Shown here piece by piece: positions 13,176 through 20,682 of a stretch of DNA of 20,682 nt. Positions within the stretch are counted from its first letter, which is position 1, and each line of letters begins with the position of its first letter. This DNA is from Pseudomonadota bacterium. Lineage in GTDB: Bacteria; SZUA-182; DTGQ01. Below the pieces are notes generated by a model. The model was given only the letters and a program-made list of their open reading frames with translations. It had not been told where the DNA came from and did no database searches. The stretch lies in contig JAUWIR010000009.1 in NCBI GenBank assembly GCA_030605265.1, forward strand, positions 1-20,682, given 5' to 3'. The position numbers and the translations under genes are program-made.

Positions 13176-14504
13176 TTATTTCCTTCCCTTTAGATTTTTC
13201 CTTTTTTTAAAGAAAACCTTTATGGGAATATTGTCAATTTTTAATTGATTACGCAGTTGGTTCTGAAGATACCGCTCATAGGAAAAATGAAGGGCTTCAG
13301 GATAATTGAGAAAAAAAAGGAAAGAAGGGGGTTTCACGGAAATTTGCGTTTGATAATAAAATTTTATCCTCCTGCCTCTATATGTAGGAGGAGGATTTTT
13401 CTCAGTAATTTTTTGAATAATCTTATTTAATTCTGAAGTAGTAACTTTTGTGGTATACTGATCATATAATTTTTCAATATGGGTAAAAATCGAAAACACC
13501 CGAAGACCGGTGAGTGCGGAAACAAAGACTATGGGTGCATAGGGTAAATATTTTAATTGGTAGCGGATTTCTTCTTTAAAAAGACCAACGGTTTTATTAT
13601 CTTTTTCTATTAAATCCCATTTATTCACCACAATAATACAAGGTATTCTTTCCTCAAAAGCATACCCTGCTATGGTAATATCTTGATTTTTTATCCCTTG
13701 AAAAGCGTCAACAAGAATTAAAGCCACATCACAGGATTGCAAATGCTTAAGGGCGGTAATGACACTGTACTTCTCTAAGGCCAATTTAGTCTTCCCTTTC
13801 TTGCGGATCCCAGCTGTATCTACCAGAGTATATTGTCGTTTGTTAAAACGTAGCTGACTATCAACAGAATCTCGAGTTGTCCCGGGAATATCAGTAACCA
13901 GCATACGATCTTTTCTCAGGATTGAATTGACCAGAGATGATTTCCCCACATTAGGCCTTCCAATAATGGCAACACGCGTTACCTCATCAAGTGCTGTTTC
14001 TTTGGGCAACCCTTGACAAGGAAACTGTTTAATCATCTCATCGATCAGATCAGATATTCCTAAGGAGTGTTCAGCTGAAATAGAATGAAAGGTAACCCCT
14101 AAGGAATAAAATTCATGAACAACCCTTTTGGGGCTGTCTACTTTATTAATCACAAAAATAACTTTTTTCCCGGCTTTCAATAAAATTCTTATAATATCTT
14201 TGTCTAAATCCAGGGGGCCTTCCTTAGCATCCATGATGAACAAAACAAGATCAGCCTCCTCTATGGCCAGTTCTGTTTGATCTCTCATTTGCTGAGTGAG
14301 TTCTTCTTTACTGTCTAATTCATATCCCCCTGTATCTATTAAGATGAAGGATTTCTCCTCCCATTGACAGGTAGCATAGAGTCGGTCACGAGTCACGCCA
14401 GGTTGATTGTCAACAATGGCGGTCCTTCTTCTGACCAATCGATTAAAAATAGTGGATTTTCCTACATTGGGGCGGCCGACAATGGCTACAACCGGAAGCG
14501 ACAT
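13176..14504 (-). CDS. der: Ribosome-assembly GTPase Der (EngA)
   Basis: Der is the tandem GTPase needed for 50S subunit maturation. The 442-aa protein has two G domains: the first with 'GRPNVGKS' (10-17), 'DTGG' (57-60) and 'NKVD' (120-123), and the second with 'GRPNVGKS' (182-189), 'DTAG' (229-232) and 'NKWD' (294-297). A KH-like domain follows and ends in a basic tail rich in Lys and Arg. All motifs are intact and length is normal. It starts 14 bases after the lon stop with a weak GAGAGA ribosome binding site, and ends four bases before truA. Confidence 0.98.
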   Translation of the reverse strand: MSLPVVAIVGRPNVGKSTIFNRLVRRRTAIVDNQPGVTRDRLYATCQWEEKSFILIDTGGYELDSKEELTQQMRDQTELAIEEADLVLFIMDAKEGPLDLDKDIIRILLKAGKKVIFVINKVDSPKRVVHEFYSLGVTFHSISAEHSLGISDLIDEMIKQFPCQGLPKETALDEVTRVAIIGRPNVGKSSLVNSILRKDRMLVTDIPGTTRDSVDSQLRFNKRQYTLVDTAGIRKKGKTKLALEKYSVITALKHLQSCDVALILVDAFQGIKNQDITIAGYAFEERIPCIIVVNKWDLIEKDNKTVGLFKEEIRYQLKYLPYAPIVFVSALTGLRVFSIFTHIEKLYDQYTTKVTTSELNKIIQKITEKNPPPTYRGRRIKFYYQTQISVKPPSFLFFLNYPEALHFSYERYLQNQLRNQLKIDNIPIKVFFKKRKNLKGRK

Positions 14505-14518
14505 AGTTTTTCTCTCAT

Positions 14519-16870
14519 TTAAATAGATTCCAGCAAGGCAGTTTTTAATACCTCCTCCACTTTATCAACAAAGACGAATTGGGTGATTTTCTTCACCAGA
14601 GGGGGGATCTCCTTTAAATCTTTCTCATTTTCTTCAGGTAATATCACTGTTCTGATTTCAGCCCGATGAGCAGCCAGGACCTTTTCTTTTACCCCGCCAA
14701 CAGGCAAAACTTTCCCTCTTAAAGTAATTTCTCCTGTCATGGCAATATCACTTCGAACGGGTCTTCCAGTAAAACTGGAGGCCATGGCCGTGGCAATGGT
14801 AATACCGGCTGAAGGGCCGTCTTTAGGAATAGCGCCCTCCGGAACATGGACATGGATATCAATATTTTGAAAAAATTTACCGGGAAGATTCAGTTCTTTG
14901 GCTTTAGAACGAAGATAACTAAAGGCCGCTTGAGCTGATTCCTGCATCACCTCCCCCAATTGACCAGTCAAGGTAAGTTTCCCTTTTCCCTCCATGGTAA
15001 TGACTTCAATCGAAAGAATATTTCCCCCTGCTTCAGACCAGGAAAGGCCATTAGCTATGCCCACTTCATTTTCCTTGGCTGTATCTCTTTTGGGAAATTT
15101 TGGGGGACCTAAATACTTGGAAACATTCTGTACACCAACTTTTACCTTCGTTTCTTTCCCTTTTTCAACCACCTGCCGTGCAACCTTACGGCAAATTGAG
15201 GCTATTTCTCTTTCCAGATTACGAACCCCCGCTTCTCTAGTATATCGATAAATAATATATTTCATTCCTTTTTCTGAAAAGATAAGGTTCTTGTCAGTTA
15301 ATCCGTGAGCTTTCAATTGCTTGGGGATAAGGAACAGGGCAGCAATTTTAATCTTTTCAAGATCGGTGTATCCCGGTAATCGGATCATTTCCATTCGATC
15401 TTGCAGAGGGGGAGGAATTTTGTGGATAACATTGGCGGTAGTAATAAACAATACTTCCGAAAGATCATAGTCCACTTCCAGGTAATGATCACTAAAAGAA
15501 TTATTTTGTTCAGGATCTAAAACCTCTAATAAAGCGGCAGAAGGGTCACCACGAAAATCAGTGCTCATTTTATCTATTTCATCCAATAGAATAACAGGGT
15601 TCTTTGAGCCGGCTTTTTTCATGCTTTGAATAATACGCCCTGGAAGCGCTCCTATGTAAGTGCGCCGATGCCCTCTAATCTCTGCCTCATCTCGAACTCC
15701 TCCTAAAGATAAGCGCGCGAAATTTCTTCCGGTAGCCCTGGCGATTGACCGGGCCAGGGATGTTTTCCCACCTCCGGGAGGTCCGACAAAACAAAGAATG
15801 GGTCCCTTCATTTTGTTTACTAATCTTCGAACCGCTAAGTATTCTAAAATTCTCTCCTTAGCTTGTTTCAGGGCATAATGATCATCATTAAGGACCTTCT
15901 CGGCTTTTTTGAGATCAATTTTATCTCTTGTTTTTTTTGCCCAAGGAATTGATACCAACCAATCTATGTAATTTCTTACTACTGTTGCCTCAGCAGACAT
16001 TGGCGGCATCAATTCGAGACGCTTTAGTTCCCGCAGAGATTTTTCTTCAGCTTCCTTGCTCATTTTGGCTTCTTTTATTTTTTCTTCCAGCTCTTTAGCT
16101 TCAGATTTCCTGTTACCTATGGTCCCCAGCTCTTTTTGGATTGCCTTCATCTGTTCTTGCAGATAATACTCTTTTTGAGTTTTTTCCATTTGATTCTTTA
16201 CTCTGCCTCGAATTTTTCTCTCTAATCCCAAAATTTCCAACTCGGAATTGAGGTATCCATAGAGTTTCATCAGTCGGTCCTCTGGATCCAGACTTTCTAA
16301 AATAGCTTGTTTGTCTTCCAGCTTGAGGGGTAAATGCGAAGCTATGATATCAGCTAATCTTCCAATTTCTTTGATATTTTGTGCTGAACGTACCATCTCA
16401 GGAGGGACCTTTGGATTAGATTTAGCGTACTTTTCAAATTGCTGAAGGATATTTCTCGTTAAAGCTTCAATTTGAGAACTGTTCTCTATCTCTTTTTCAC
16501 AAATAAAAGCGGTTACGGAAAAAAATGGGTCTATTTGAACATATTCTTGAATTTCACAACGGCTAATCCCTTCAGCCAGTACCTTTATTGTTCCATCAGG
16601 AAGTTTTAAAATCTGGAGAATTTCAGCTATTGTGCCTATTGAAAAAATATCTTTCTGTTGAGGATCATCCACTTGAGCGTTTTTCTGAGAGGCCAAAACA
16701 ATCTGATTATTATTAATCGCTGCTTTTTCAACTGCTTTAATGGATTTTTGCCTACCTACAAAAAGAGGAACAATCATATGAGGGAAGACAACAATATCCC
16801 TTAAAGGTAAAAGGGAGAGGTTTTCTTTTTTCTGTTTCATTTTTGGTTTATTTTTATCTTTAAAAAACAT
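14519..16870 (-). CDS. lon: ATP-dependent protease Lon (LonA)
   Basis: Lon is the cytosolic AAA+ serine protease that clears damaged and regulatory proteins. This 783-aa LonA has an N-terminal substrate domain from 'LPLRDIVVFPHMIVPLFVGR' (21-40), a coiled region (about 225-290), Walker A 'GPPGGGKT' (363-370), Walker B 'LLDEID' (428-433) and the protease domain with the dyad S687 ('PKDGPSAG') and K730. The usual Walker A is GPPGVGKT; the Gly in place of Val is a mild variant. The ATG at 16870 has AGG close upstream, while a second Met at residue 11 has no ribosome binding site. The gap from clpX is 106 bases and contains a possible promoter and dyad, so lon may also be transcribed separately. 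Confidence 0.98.
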   Translation of the reverse strand: MFFKDKNKPKMKQKKENLSLLPLRDIVVFPHMIVPLFVGRQKSIKAVEKAAINNNQIVLASQKNAQVDDPQQKDIFSIGTIAEILQILKLPDGTIKVLAEGISRCEIQEYVQIDPFFSVTAFICEKEIENSSQIEALTRNILQQFEKYAKSNPKVPPEMVRSAQNIKEIGRLADIIASHLPLKLEDKQAILESLDPEDRLMKLYGYLNSELEILGLERKIRGRVKNQMEKTQKEYYLQEQMKAIQKELGTIGNRKSEAKELEEKIKEAKMSKEAEEKSLRELKRLELMPPMSAEATVVRNYIDWLVSIPWAKKTRDKIDLKKAEKVLNDDHYALKQAKERILEYLAVRRLVNKMKGPILCFVGPPGGGKTSLARSIARATGRNFARLSLGGVRDEAEIRGHRRTYIGALPGRIIQSMKKAGSKNPVILLDEIDKMSTDFRGDPSAALLEVLDPEQNNSFSDHYLEVDYDLSEVLFITTANVIHKIPPPLQDRMEMIRLPGYTDLEKIKIAALFLIPKQLKAHGLTDKNLIFSEKGMKYIIYRYTREAGVRNLEREIASICRKVARQVVEKGKETKVKVGVQNVSKYLGPPKFPKRDTAKENEVGIANGLSWSEAGGNILSIEVITMEGKGKLTLTGQLGEVMQESAQAAFSYLRSKAKELNLPGKFFQNIDIHVHVPEGAIPKDGPSAGITIATAMASSFTGRPVRSDIAMTGEITLRGKVLPVGGVKEKVLAAHRAEIRTVILPEENEKDLKEIPPLVKKITQFVFVDKVEEVLKTALLESI

Positions 16871-16925
16871 TGCCTAAAGGGTATGACATAAAAAAAATTT
16901 ATTTGCATAAAAAAGCGTAAAAAAC

Positions 16926-16947
16926 TGATCATTATATTAGCCGATCA
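16926..16947 (-). promoter_or_regulatory. Dyad overlapping a TATAAT in the clpX-lon gap
   Basis: TGATC (16926-16930) and GATCA (16943-16947) are inverted around 12 bases. Directly inside the repeat on the minus strand is TATAAT (16931-16936), a perfect -10 for transcription into lon, although the -35 at 17 bp is poor. The layout suits a regulated internal lon promoter. It does not resemble CIRCE or a CtsR box. Confidence 0.35.
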
Positions 16948-16976
16948 TTTATTAATAGATAAAGGAGAATGATACC

Positions 16977-18221
16977 TCAACCAACTTTTTCATAGAGCAA
17001 TATTGGAGTTTCGTTCCGTTTAATGACATCTTTGGTAATGACGCATTCTTTTACAGCACTGCTTTGTGAAGGCAAATCATACATTATATCAAGCATCGCA
17101 TCTTCTAAAATTGCTCTTAAACCCCGGGCCCCTGTCCCCCGTAAGATGGCCTCCTGAGCTACAGCCAAAAGAGCATCATCAGTGAATTTGAGTTTTACAT
17201 TTTCTAATTCAAAAATCTTTTGATATTGCTTAATGAGAGCATTCTGGGGCTTTGTAAGTACGGAAATCATCATTTCTTCTTTCAACTCACTTAAGGTGGC
17301 AATAACGGGAAATCTTCCTACAAATTCCGGAATCAACCCATATTTTAAAAGATCAGGTTGTTGAACTTTGGCAATTATTTCGGAATAGGTTTTTCTATCC
17401 TTACCTTTATTTGCTGAAAGAAATCCCACTAAATTTCTATTCAATCTTTTTTCGATAATCTTATGTAAATCTACAAAAGCTCCTCCACCAATAAATAAAA
17501 TATTCCGAGTATCTACCTGAATATATTCTTGATGGGGATGTTTTCTGCCGCCCTGAGGGGGAACACTGGCTACGGTCCCTTCAATAATTTTTAATAAGGC
17601 TTGTTGGACACCCTCACCTGATACATCTCGAGTAATAGAGGGACTGTCAGTCTTTCGACTGATTTTATCTATTTCATCAATATAAACAATCCCCCGTTCT
17701 GTTTTGGCCACATCAAAATCCGCCGCCTGTAACAATTTAAGGATAATATTTTCTACATCCTCCCCCACATAGCCGGCCTCGGTTAAGGTAGTTGCATCTG
17801 CAATAATAAAGGGCACATCAATCATTTTAGCAAATGTTTGAGCAAGTAAGGTTTTCCCTGAGCCTGTAGGCCCTATGAGGAGAATATTGCTTTTCTGAAG
17901 TTCAACCCCATTAGGATCAATATTTGCTTCAATACGCTTGTAGTGATTATGCACGGCCACAGCCAATATTTTTTTGGCCCGCTCCTGACCCACAACATAT
18001 TGATCCAGGAAATTTTTAATTTCTATGGGCTTAGCCAGTTTTTTAAAATTTTCTATTCGTTCCTCTTCCCATTCCTCTTCAATAATATCATTACAAAGCT
18101 CTACACATTCATCACAAATATATACGGTTGGCCCGGCAATAAGTTTTTTTACTTCATTTTGGGTTTTCCCGCAAAAAGAACATTTCAGGGTTATTGTTTT
18201 AGAGCTTTTATTTCTTGCCAT
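16977..18221 (-). CDS. clpX: ClpXP unfoldase subunit ClpX
   Basis: ClpX is the AAA+ unfoldase that feeds substrates to ClpP. The 414-aa protein has the N-terminal zinc domain (C14, C17, C36, C39), Walker A 'GPTGSGKT' (117-124), the pore-1 loop 'GYVG' (150-153), Walker B 'IVYIDEID' (178-185), the 'RKH' pore loop (226-228), and sensor-2 'GARGLR' (364-369). The ClpP-docking loop reads L-V-G-F (264-267) where E. coli has I-G-F, a conservative change compatible with ClpP binding. It lies 39 bases after clpP with an AGAGGA ribosome binding site like that of clpP. Confidence 0.98.
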   Translation of the reverse strand: MARNKSSKTITLKCSFCGKTQNEVKKLIAGPTVYICDECVELCNDIIEEEWEEERIENFKKLAKPIEIKNFLDQYVVGQERAKKILAVAVHNHYKRIEANIDPNGVELQKSNILLIGPTGSGKTLLAQTFAKMIDVPFIIADATTLTEAGYVGEDVENIILKLLQAADFDVAKTERGIVYIDEIDKISRKTDSPSITRDVSGEGVQQALLKIIEGTVASVPPQGGRKHPHQEYIQVDTRNILFIGGGAFVDLHKIIEKRLNRNLVGFLSANKGKDRKTYSEIIAKVQQPDLLKYGLIPEFVGRFPVIATLSELKEEMMISVLTKPQNALIKQYQKIFELENVKLKFTDDALLAVAQEAILRGTGARGLRAILEDAMLDIMYDLPSQSSAVKECVITKDVIKRNETPILLYEKVG

Positions 18222-18260
18222 GATTATTTATTCCTCTTTGAGTAATACATTAAAAATTTA

Positions 18261-18848
18261 CTATACCGCTTTTTTGGTGATTACTTCATCTACAAGCCCA
18301 TATTCCTTGGCTTGCTCAGCAGACATGTAATAATCACGTTCCGTATCTGCCTGAATTTTTTCAAAAGACTGACCAGTATGCTTAACTAATATATCATTTA
18401 ATCTTTTACGCATACTTAAAATCTCTTTAGCCTGAATATCCACATCTGTGGCTTGTCCTTGAAACCCTCCCAAGGGTTGATGAATTAAAACTCTTGCGTG
18501 GGGAAGGGCGTACCTTTTCTTCGGCGTACCTGATGCAAGTATAAGAGCCCCCATACTGGCGGCTTGCCCGATACAAATGATGGAGACGTCTGGTTTTATA
18601 TATTGAATTGTATCATAAATAGCTAATCCTGAAGTAACTACACCGCCAGGACTATTAACATATAAATGAATATCTTTGTCCGGGTCATCCGCTTCAAGAT
18701 ATAACAATTGGGCTATAACTACATTAGAAACATCATCGTCAATGACACTCCCAACAAAAACTATCCGATCTTTTAATAATCGGGAATAAATATCGTAAGC
18801 CCGTTCTCCCCTACTTGATTGTTCTACAACCATAGGTATAAGATTCAT
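18261..18848 (-). CDS. clpP: ATP-dependent Clp protease proteolytic subunit ClpP
   Basis: ClpP is the barrel-shaped serine peptidase of ClpXP. The 195-aa protein has the complete triad S98 ('GQAASMGALIL'), H123 ('LIHQPLGG') and D172. 'MNLIPMVVEQSSRGERAYDI' is the standard N-terminus, which may include a short self-cleaved propeptide. AGAGGA lies eight bases before the ATG, inside the end of tig. The gap from the tig stop is three bases, so the two are almost certainly co-expressed. ClpX, its partner, follows directly. Confidence 0.98.
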   Translation of the reverse strand: MNLIPMVVEQSSRGERAYDIYSRLLKDRIVFVGSVIDDDVSNVVIAQLLYLEADDPDKDIHLYVNSPGGVVTSGLAIYDTIQYIKPDVSIICIGQAASMGALILASGTPKKRYALPHARVLIHQPLGGFQGQATDVDIQAKEILSMRKRLNDILVKHTGQSFEKIQADTERDYYMSAEQAKEYGLVDEVITKKAV

Positions 18849-18851
18849 AAT

Positions 18852-20123
18852 TTATTCCTCTTTTTTAATTTTTTTTGTATGCTCTAATAAAAAATCTAGA
18901 GTTTTTTGTTCTCGAAGCTTTTTCTCAATTTCATTTTTAAAGGATTTTTTTATGGTATCAGCATTCTCTTTATAAATTTTTGCTAGCTGATAAATTTGAT
19001 GATCAACCTCTTCGGCATCAACCTCAATTCCCTCTCGATTGGCTAATTCATAAAGAATCAAGGAGGTTTTCACTCTATTTATTGCTGTTTTTCTTAAATC
19101 GGCTTTTACTTCCTCAAACTTTGAACCGTCTCTTATTAATTTTTTGCCTTGACCGGCTAATTCATTTTCAATATTTTGAAGCATTGTTTCCATTTCATCT
19201 TCTATCATAATTTCCGGTGGTTCAACTGAGGCCATCTCCAATAATTTATTCATCAAAGCATTTTTCATTTTCTTCTGAGCTTCTTGGGCGAACTTCTTTT
19301 GTAAATTCTCTCTTATCTCCCCTTTTAAACTTTCCAGAGTGTAATCACCCAAATCCTTAGCAAAATCATCATCAATTTCCGGAAAATTTTTCTCTTTTAT
19401 TTCTCTTATGAGTACTTTGAATTTAATCCTTTTATCAGCCAAGGTTTTATTTGCAAAATCAATTGGAAAAGTTTCCTCAAATTCCTTTTCTTCATTTTTA
19501 TTCATACCCACCAGATTTGTATTAAGGATGGGGAGAAATTGATTTGAGCCTACCTCAACAACAACATCTTTTTTATTTTCCAATAAATTGTTCTCAACAT
19601 CCAATGAAGTATAATCGATAACTACTTGATCCCCCTCCTTAATCGGTCGATCTGCAACTACTTTATATTTTGCCTGCTGATTCTGAAACTCTTTTAAAGT
19701 ATTTAGTACATTCTCGTCAGTGACCCCAGCAGTCTCTTTTTCAATTTCAATCTCTTTATAATTCTCCGGTAAATCAACATGAGGCCAAGTAGTTACTATA
19801 ACAGTATAAAAAAGCGGCGCATTCTCTTTTAATTCAATTTGCTCCTTAAACTCGGGATTACCGACAATTTGAAGTTTTTTTTCTTCAATAGCCTGTTGCA
19901 GAGTTTCAGGGACTAATTCATTGATCACTTGAGATTTAATTTTTCCCCAATAATGAACTCTTAATATATTCTTTGGTATTTTACCAGGCCTGAAACCCCT
20001 TATTTTAGAAGTTGCATTTACCTGCCGATAAGAATCATTTATTTTCCTGGTTACTACCGCAGCAGGTATCTCAATAGTTATAGCCTTTTGGTTCTTCTCC
20101 AGATCTTCAATTTCTACTTTCAT
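18852..20123 (-). CDS. tig: Trigger factor (ribosome-associated chaperone)
   Basis: Trigger factor binds at the ribosomal exit tunnel and shields nascent chains; it is also a peptidyl-prolyl isomerase. The 423-aa protein has the ribosome-docking loop 'GFRPGKIP' (43-50), the FKBP-like domain (about 155-240) and the C-terminal helical chaperone arms, ending in a Lys/Glu-rich tail. I set the start at the ATG at 20123, giving 'MKVEIEDLEKNQ', the normal N-terminus. An upstream in-frame ATG at 20165 lies inside the tRNA-Leu gene and would add 14 residues read from tRNA sequence. The start codon is only 15 bases from the tRNA 3' end, and AAAGG is very close to the ATG. Confidence 0.97.
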   Translation of the reverse strand: MKVEIEDLEKNQKAITIEIPAAVVTRKINDSYRQVNATSKIRGFRPGKIPKNILRVHYWGKIKSQVINELVPETLQQAIEEKKLQIVGNPEFKEQIELKENAPLFYTVIVTTWPHVDLPENYKEIEIEKETAGVTDENVLNTLKEFQNQQAKYKVVADRPIKEGDQVVIDYTSLDVENNLLENKKDVVVEVGSNQFLPILNTNLVGMNKNEEKEFEETFPIDFANKTLADKRIKFKVLIREIKEKNFPEIDDDFAKDLGDYTLESLKGEIRENLQKKFAQEAQKKMKNALMNKLLEMASVEPPEIMIEDEMETMLQNIENELAGQGKKLIRDGSKFEEVKADLRKTAINRVKTSLILYELANREGIEVDAEEVDHQIYQLAKIYKENADTIKKSFKNEIEKKLREQKTLDFLLEHTKKIKKEE

Positions 20124-20138
20124 TTCCTTTTCCCAATA

Positions 20139-20218
<80 letters not shown>

Positions 20219-20259
20219 CTTACGATAATATATTTAAAATAAGACAATAAATGAAAGGG

Positions 20260-20282
20260 GGGCCCTTTAATTTCAGGGGCCC
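20260..20282. repeat. GGGCCC hairpin between the two tRNA genes
   Basis: Two GGGCCC palindromes (20260-20265 and 20277-20282) can pair into a stem of six base pairs, extended on one strand by a G-U and an A-T pair. It is strikingly GC-rich for this AT-rich spacer. No T tract follows on either strand, so it is not a standard terminator. It may be a processing or stability element between tRNA-Lys and tRNA-Leu. Confidence 0.4.
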
Positions 20283-20320
20283 TGTAAAATAAAATACCTC
20301 AATAAAAAAAATTATAAAAT

Positions 20321-20396
<76 letters not shown>

Positions 20397-20440
20397 AAAA
20401 TTAATTTCGTCTCCTCACCGTTCTTATAAAAAGTGGCCCT

Positions 20441-20469
20441 AGTATACACTTTTGATTCCACTTTTTCAA
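20441..20469 (-). promoter_or_regulatory. Promoter of the tRNA-Lys/tRNA-Leu/tig block
   Basis: On the minus strand TTGAAA (20464-20469) and TATACT (20441-20446) are exactly 17 bp apart. Transcription should start near 20434, about 38 bases before tRNA-Lys. With no clear terminator before tig, this promoter may feed the tRNAs and the tig-clpP-clpX genes behind them. Confidence 0.75.
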
Positions 20470-20511
20470 CTATTACCTTATTTTTTCAAATTGAGAATTA
20501 CTGCTTCACCC

Positions 20512-20540
20512 TTGACACATCTTATGGTTGATTATAAAAT
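20512..20540 (+). promoter_or_regulatory. Promoter of the tatA-like gene
   Basis: TTGACA (20512-20517) is a perfect -35; TAAAAT (20535-20540) is a -10 with five of six matches at a 17-bp spacer. The predicted start near 20547 leaves a short leader that includes the AAGGAG ribosome binding site at 20563-20568. Confidence 0.65.
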
Positions 20541-20574
20541 GAAACAAGATTAAAGGAAATATAAGGAGAACAGA

Positions 20575-20682
20575 GTGGGCTTTTTAGGAATTGGGACTGG
20601 AGAAATACTTATTATTCTTATTATCGCCCTTGTTATTGTGGGGCCACATAAGTTACCTGAATTAGCCAAAATCCTTGGCAGA
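20575..20682 (+). CDS. tatA: TatA/TatB-family translocase protein (5' part only)
   Basis: The gene runs off the window after 36 codons. It starts at a GTG six bases after AAGGAG. The product begins 'MGFLGIGTGEILIILIIALV' and continues 'VGPHKLPELAKILGR': one N-terminal membrane helix, the family's hinge with Gly-Pro, and the start of the amphipathic helix. This is the TatA/B/E signature of the twin-arginine export system for folded proteins. TatA and TatB cannot be told apart from this much sequence; later positions would decide. Confidence 0.88.
   Translation, partial: MGFLGIGTGEILIILIIALVIVGPHKLPELAKILGR

Overview
This AT-rich window (about 35-40% GC by eye) is compact bacterial chromosome from an organism I cannot name. 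A LapA/LapB-like pair, with LapB carrying TPRs and a C-terminal rubredoxin-type Cys4 knuckle, hints at a diderm with an outer membrane. A TatA-type protein and complete tRNAs also fit a bacterium. The lineage could be an uncultured low-GC diderm phylum, but that is inference. I see no insertion sequence, phage gene, CRISPR array or integrase.

Layout. Positions 41-865 (minus) hold a PIN-domain protein followed by a 92-aa protein of uncertain identity. Divergent from them, 1017-2515 (plus) is a two-gene RNA-modification operon: a TrmJ-like 2'-O-methyltransferase and RsmE. A small unknown gene (2517-2756, minus) converges on it. After a 408-bp gap with a consensus sigma-70-type promoter, 3165-7825 (plus) carries a HIT hydrolase, LapA-like and LapB-like membrane proteins, and MutS. 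The HIT gene is split between two frames at a run of ten A. A two-helix potassium-channel protein with a long soluble N-terminus (7827-8756, minus) and a REC-PAS-GGDEF diguanylate cyclase (9140-10498, plus) are divergent, with 383 bp between them.

From about 20.45 kb down to 10.53 kb everything is on the minus strand: promoter, tRNA-Lys(CTT), tRNA-Leu(TAG), tig, clpP, clpX, lon, der, truA, asnB. The spacing is mostly a few bases. This is a proteostasis block (nascent-chain chaperone, two ATP-dependent proteases) followed by ribosome assembly, tRNA pseudouridylation and asparagine synthesis. The 5' end of a tatA-like gene starts at 20575 on the plus strand with its own promoter and runs off the window.

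Most of the window is ordinary housekeeping. The points most worth a second look are the HIT frameshift at A10, the Asp-to-Glu change at the receiver phosphorylation site of an otherwise intact diguanylate cyclase, the potassium channel with an N-terminal helical domain, and the PrmA-like 92-aa protein beside a PIN protein with no recognisable antitoxin. I did not find a clear multi-gene novel system.
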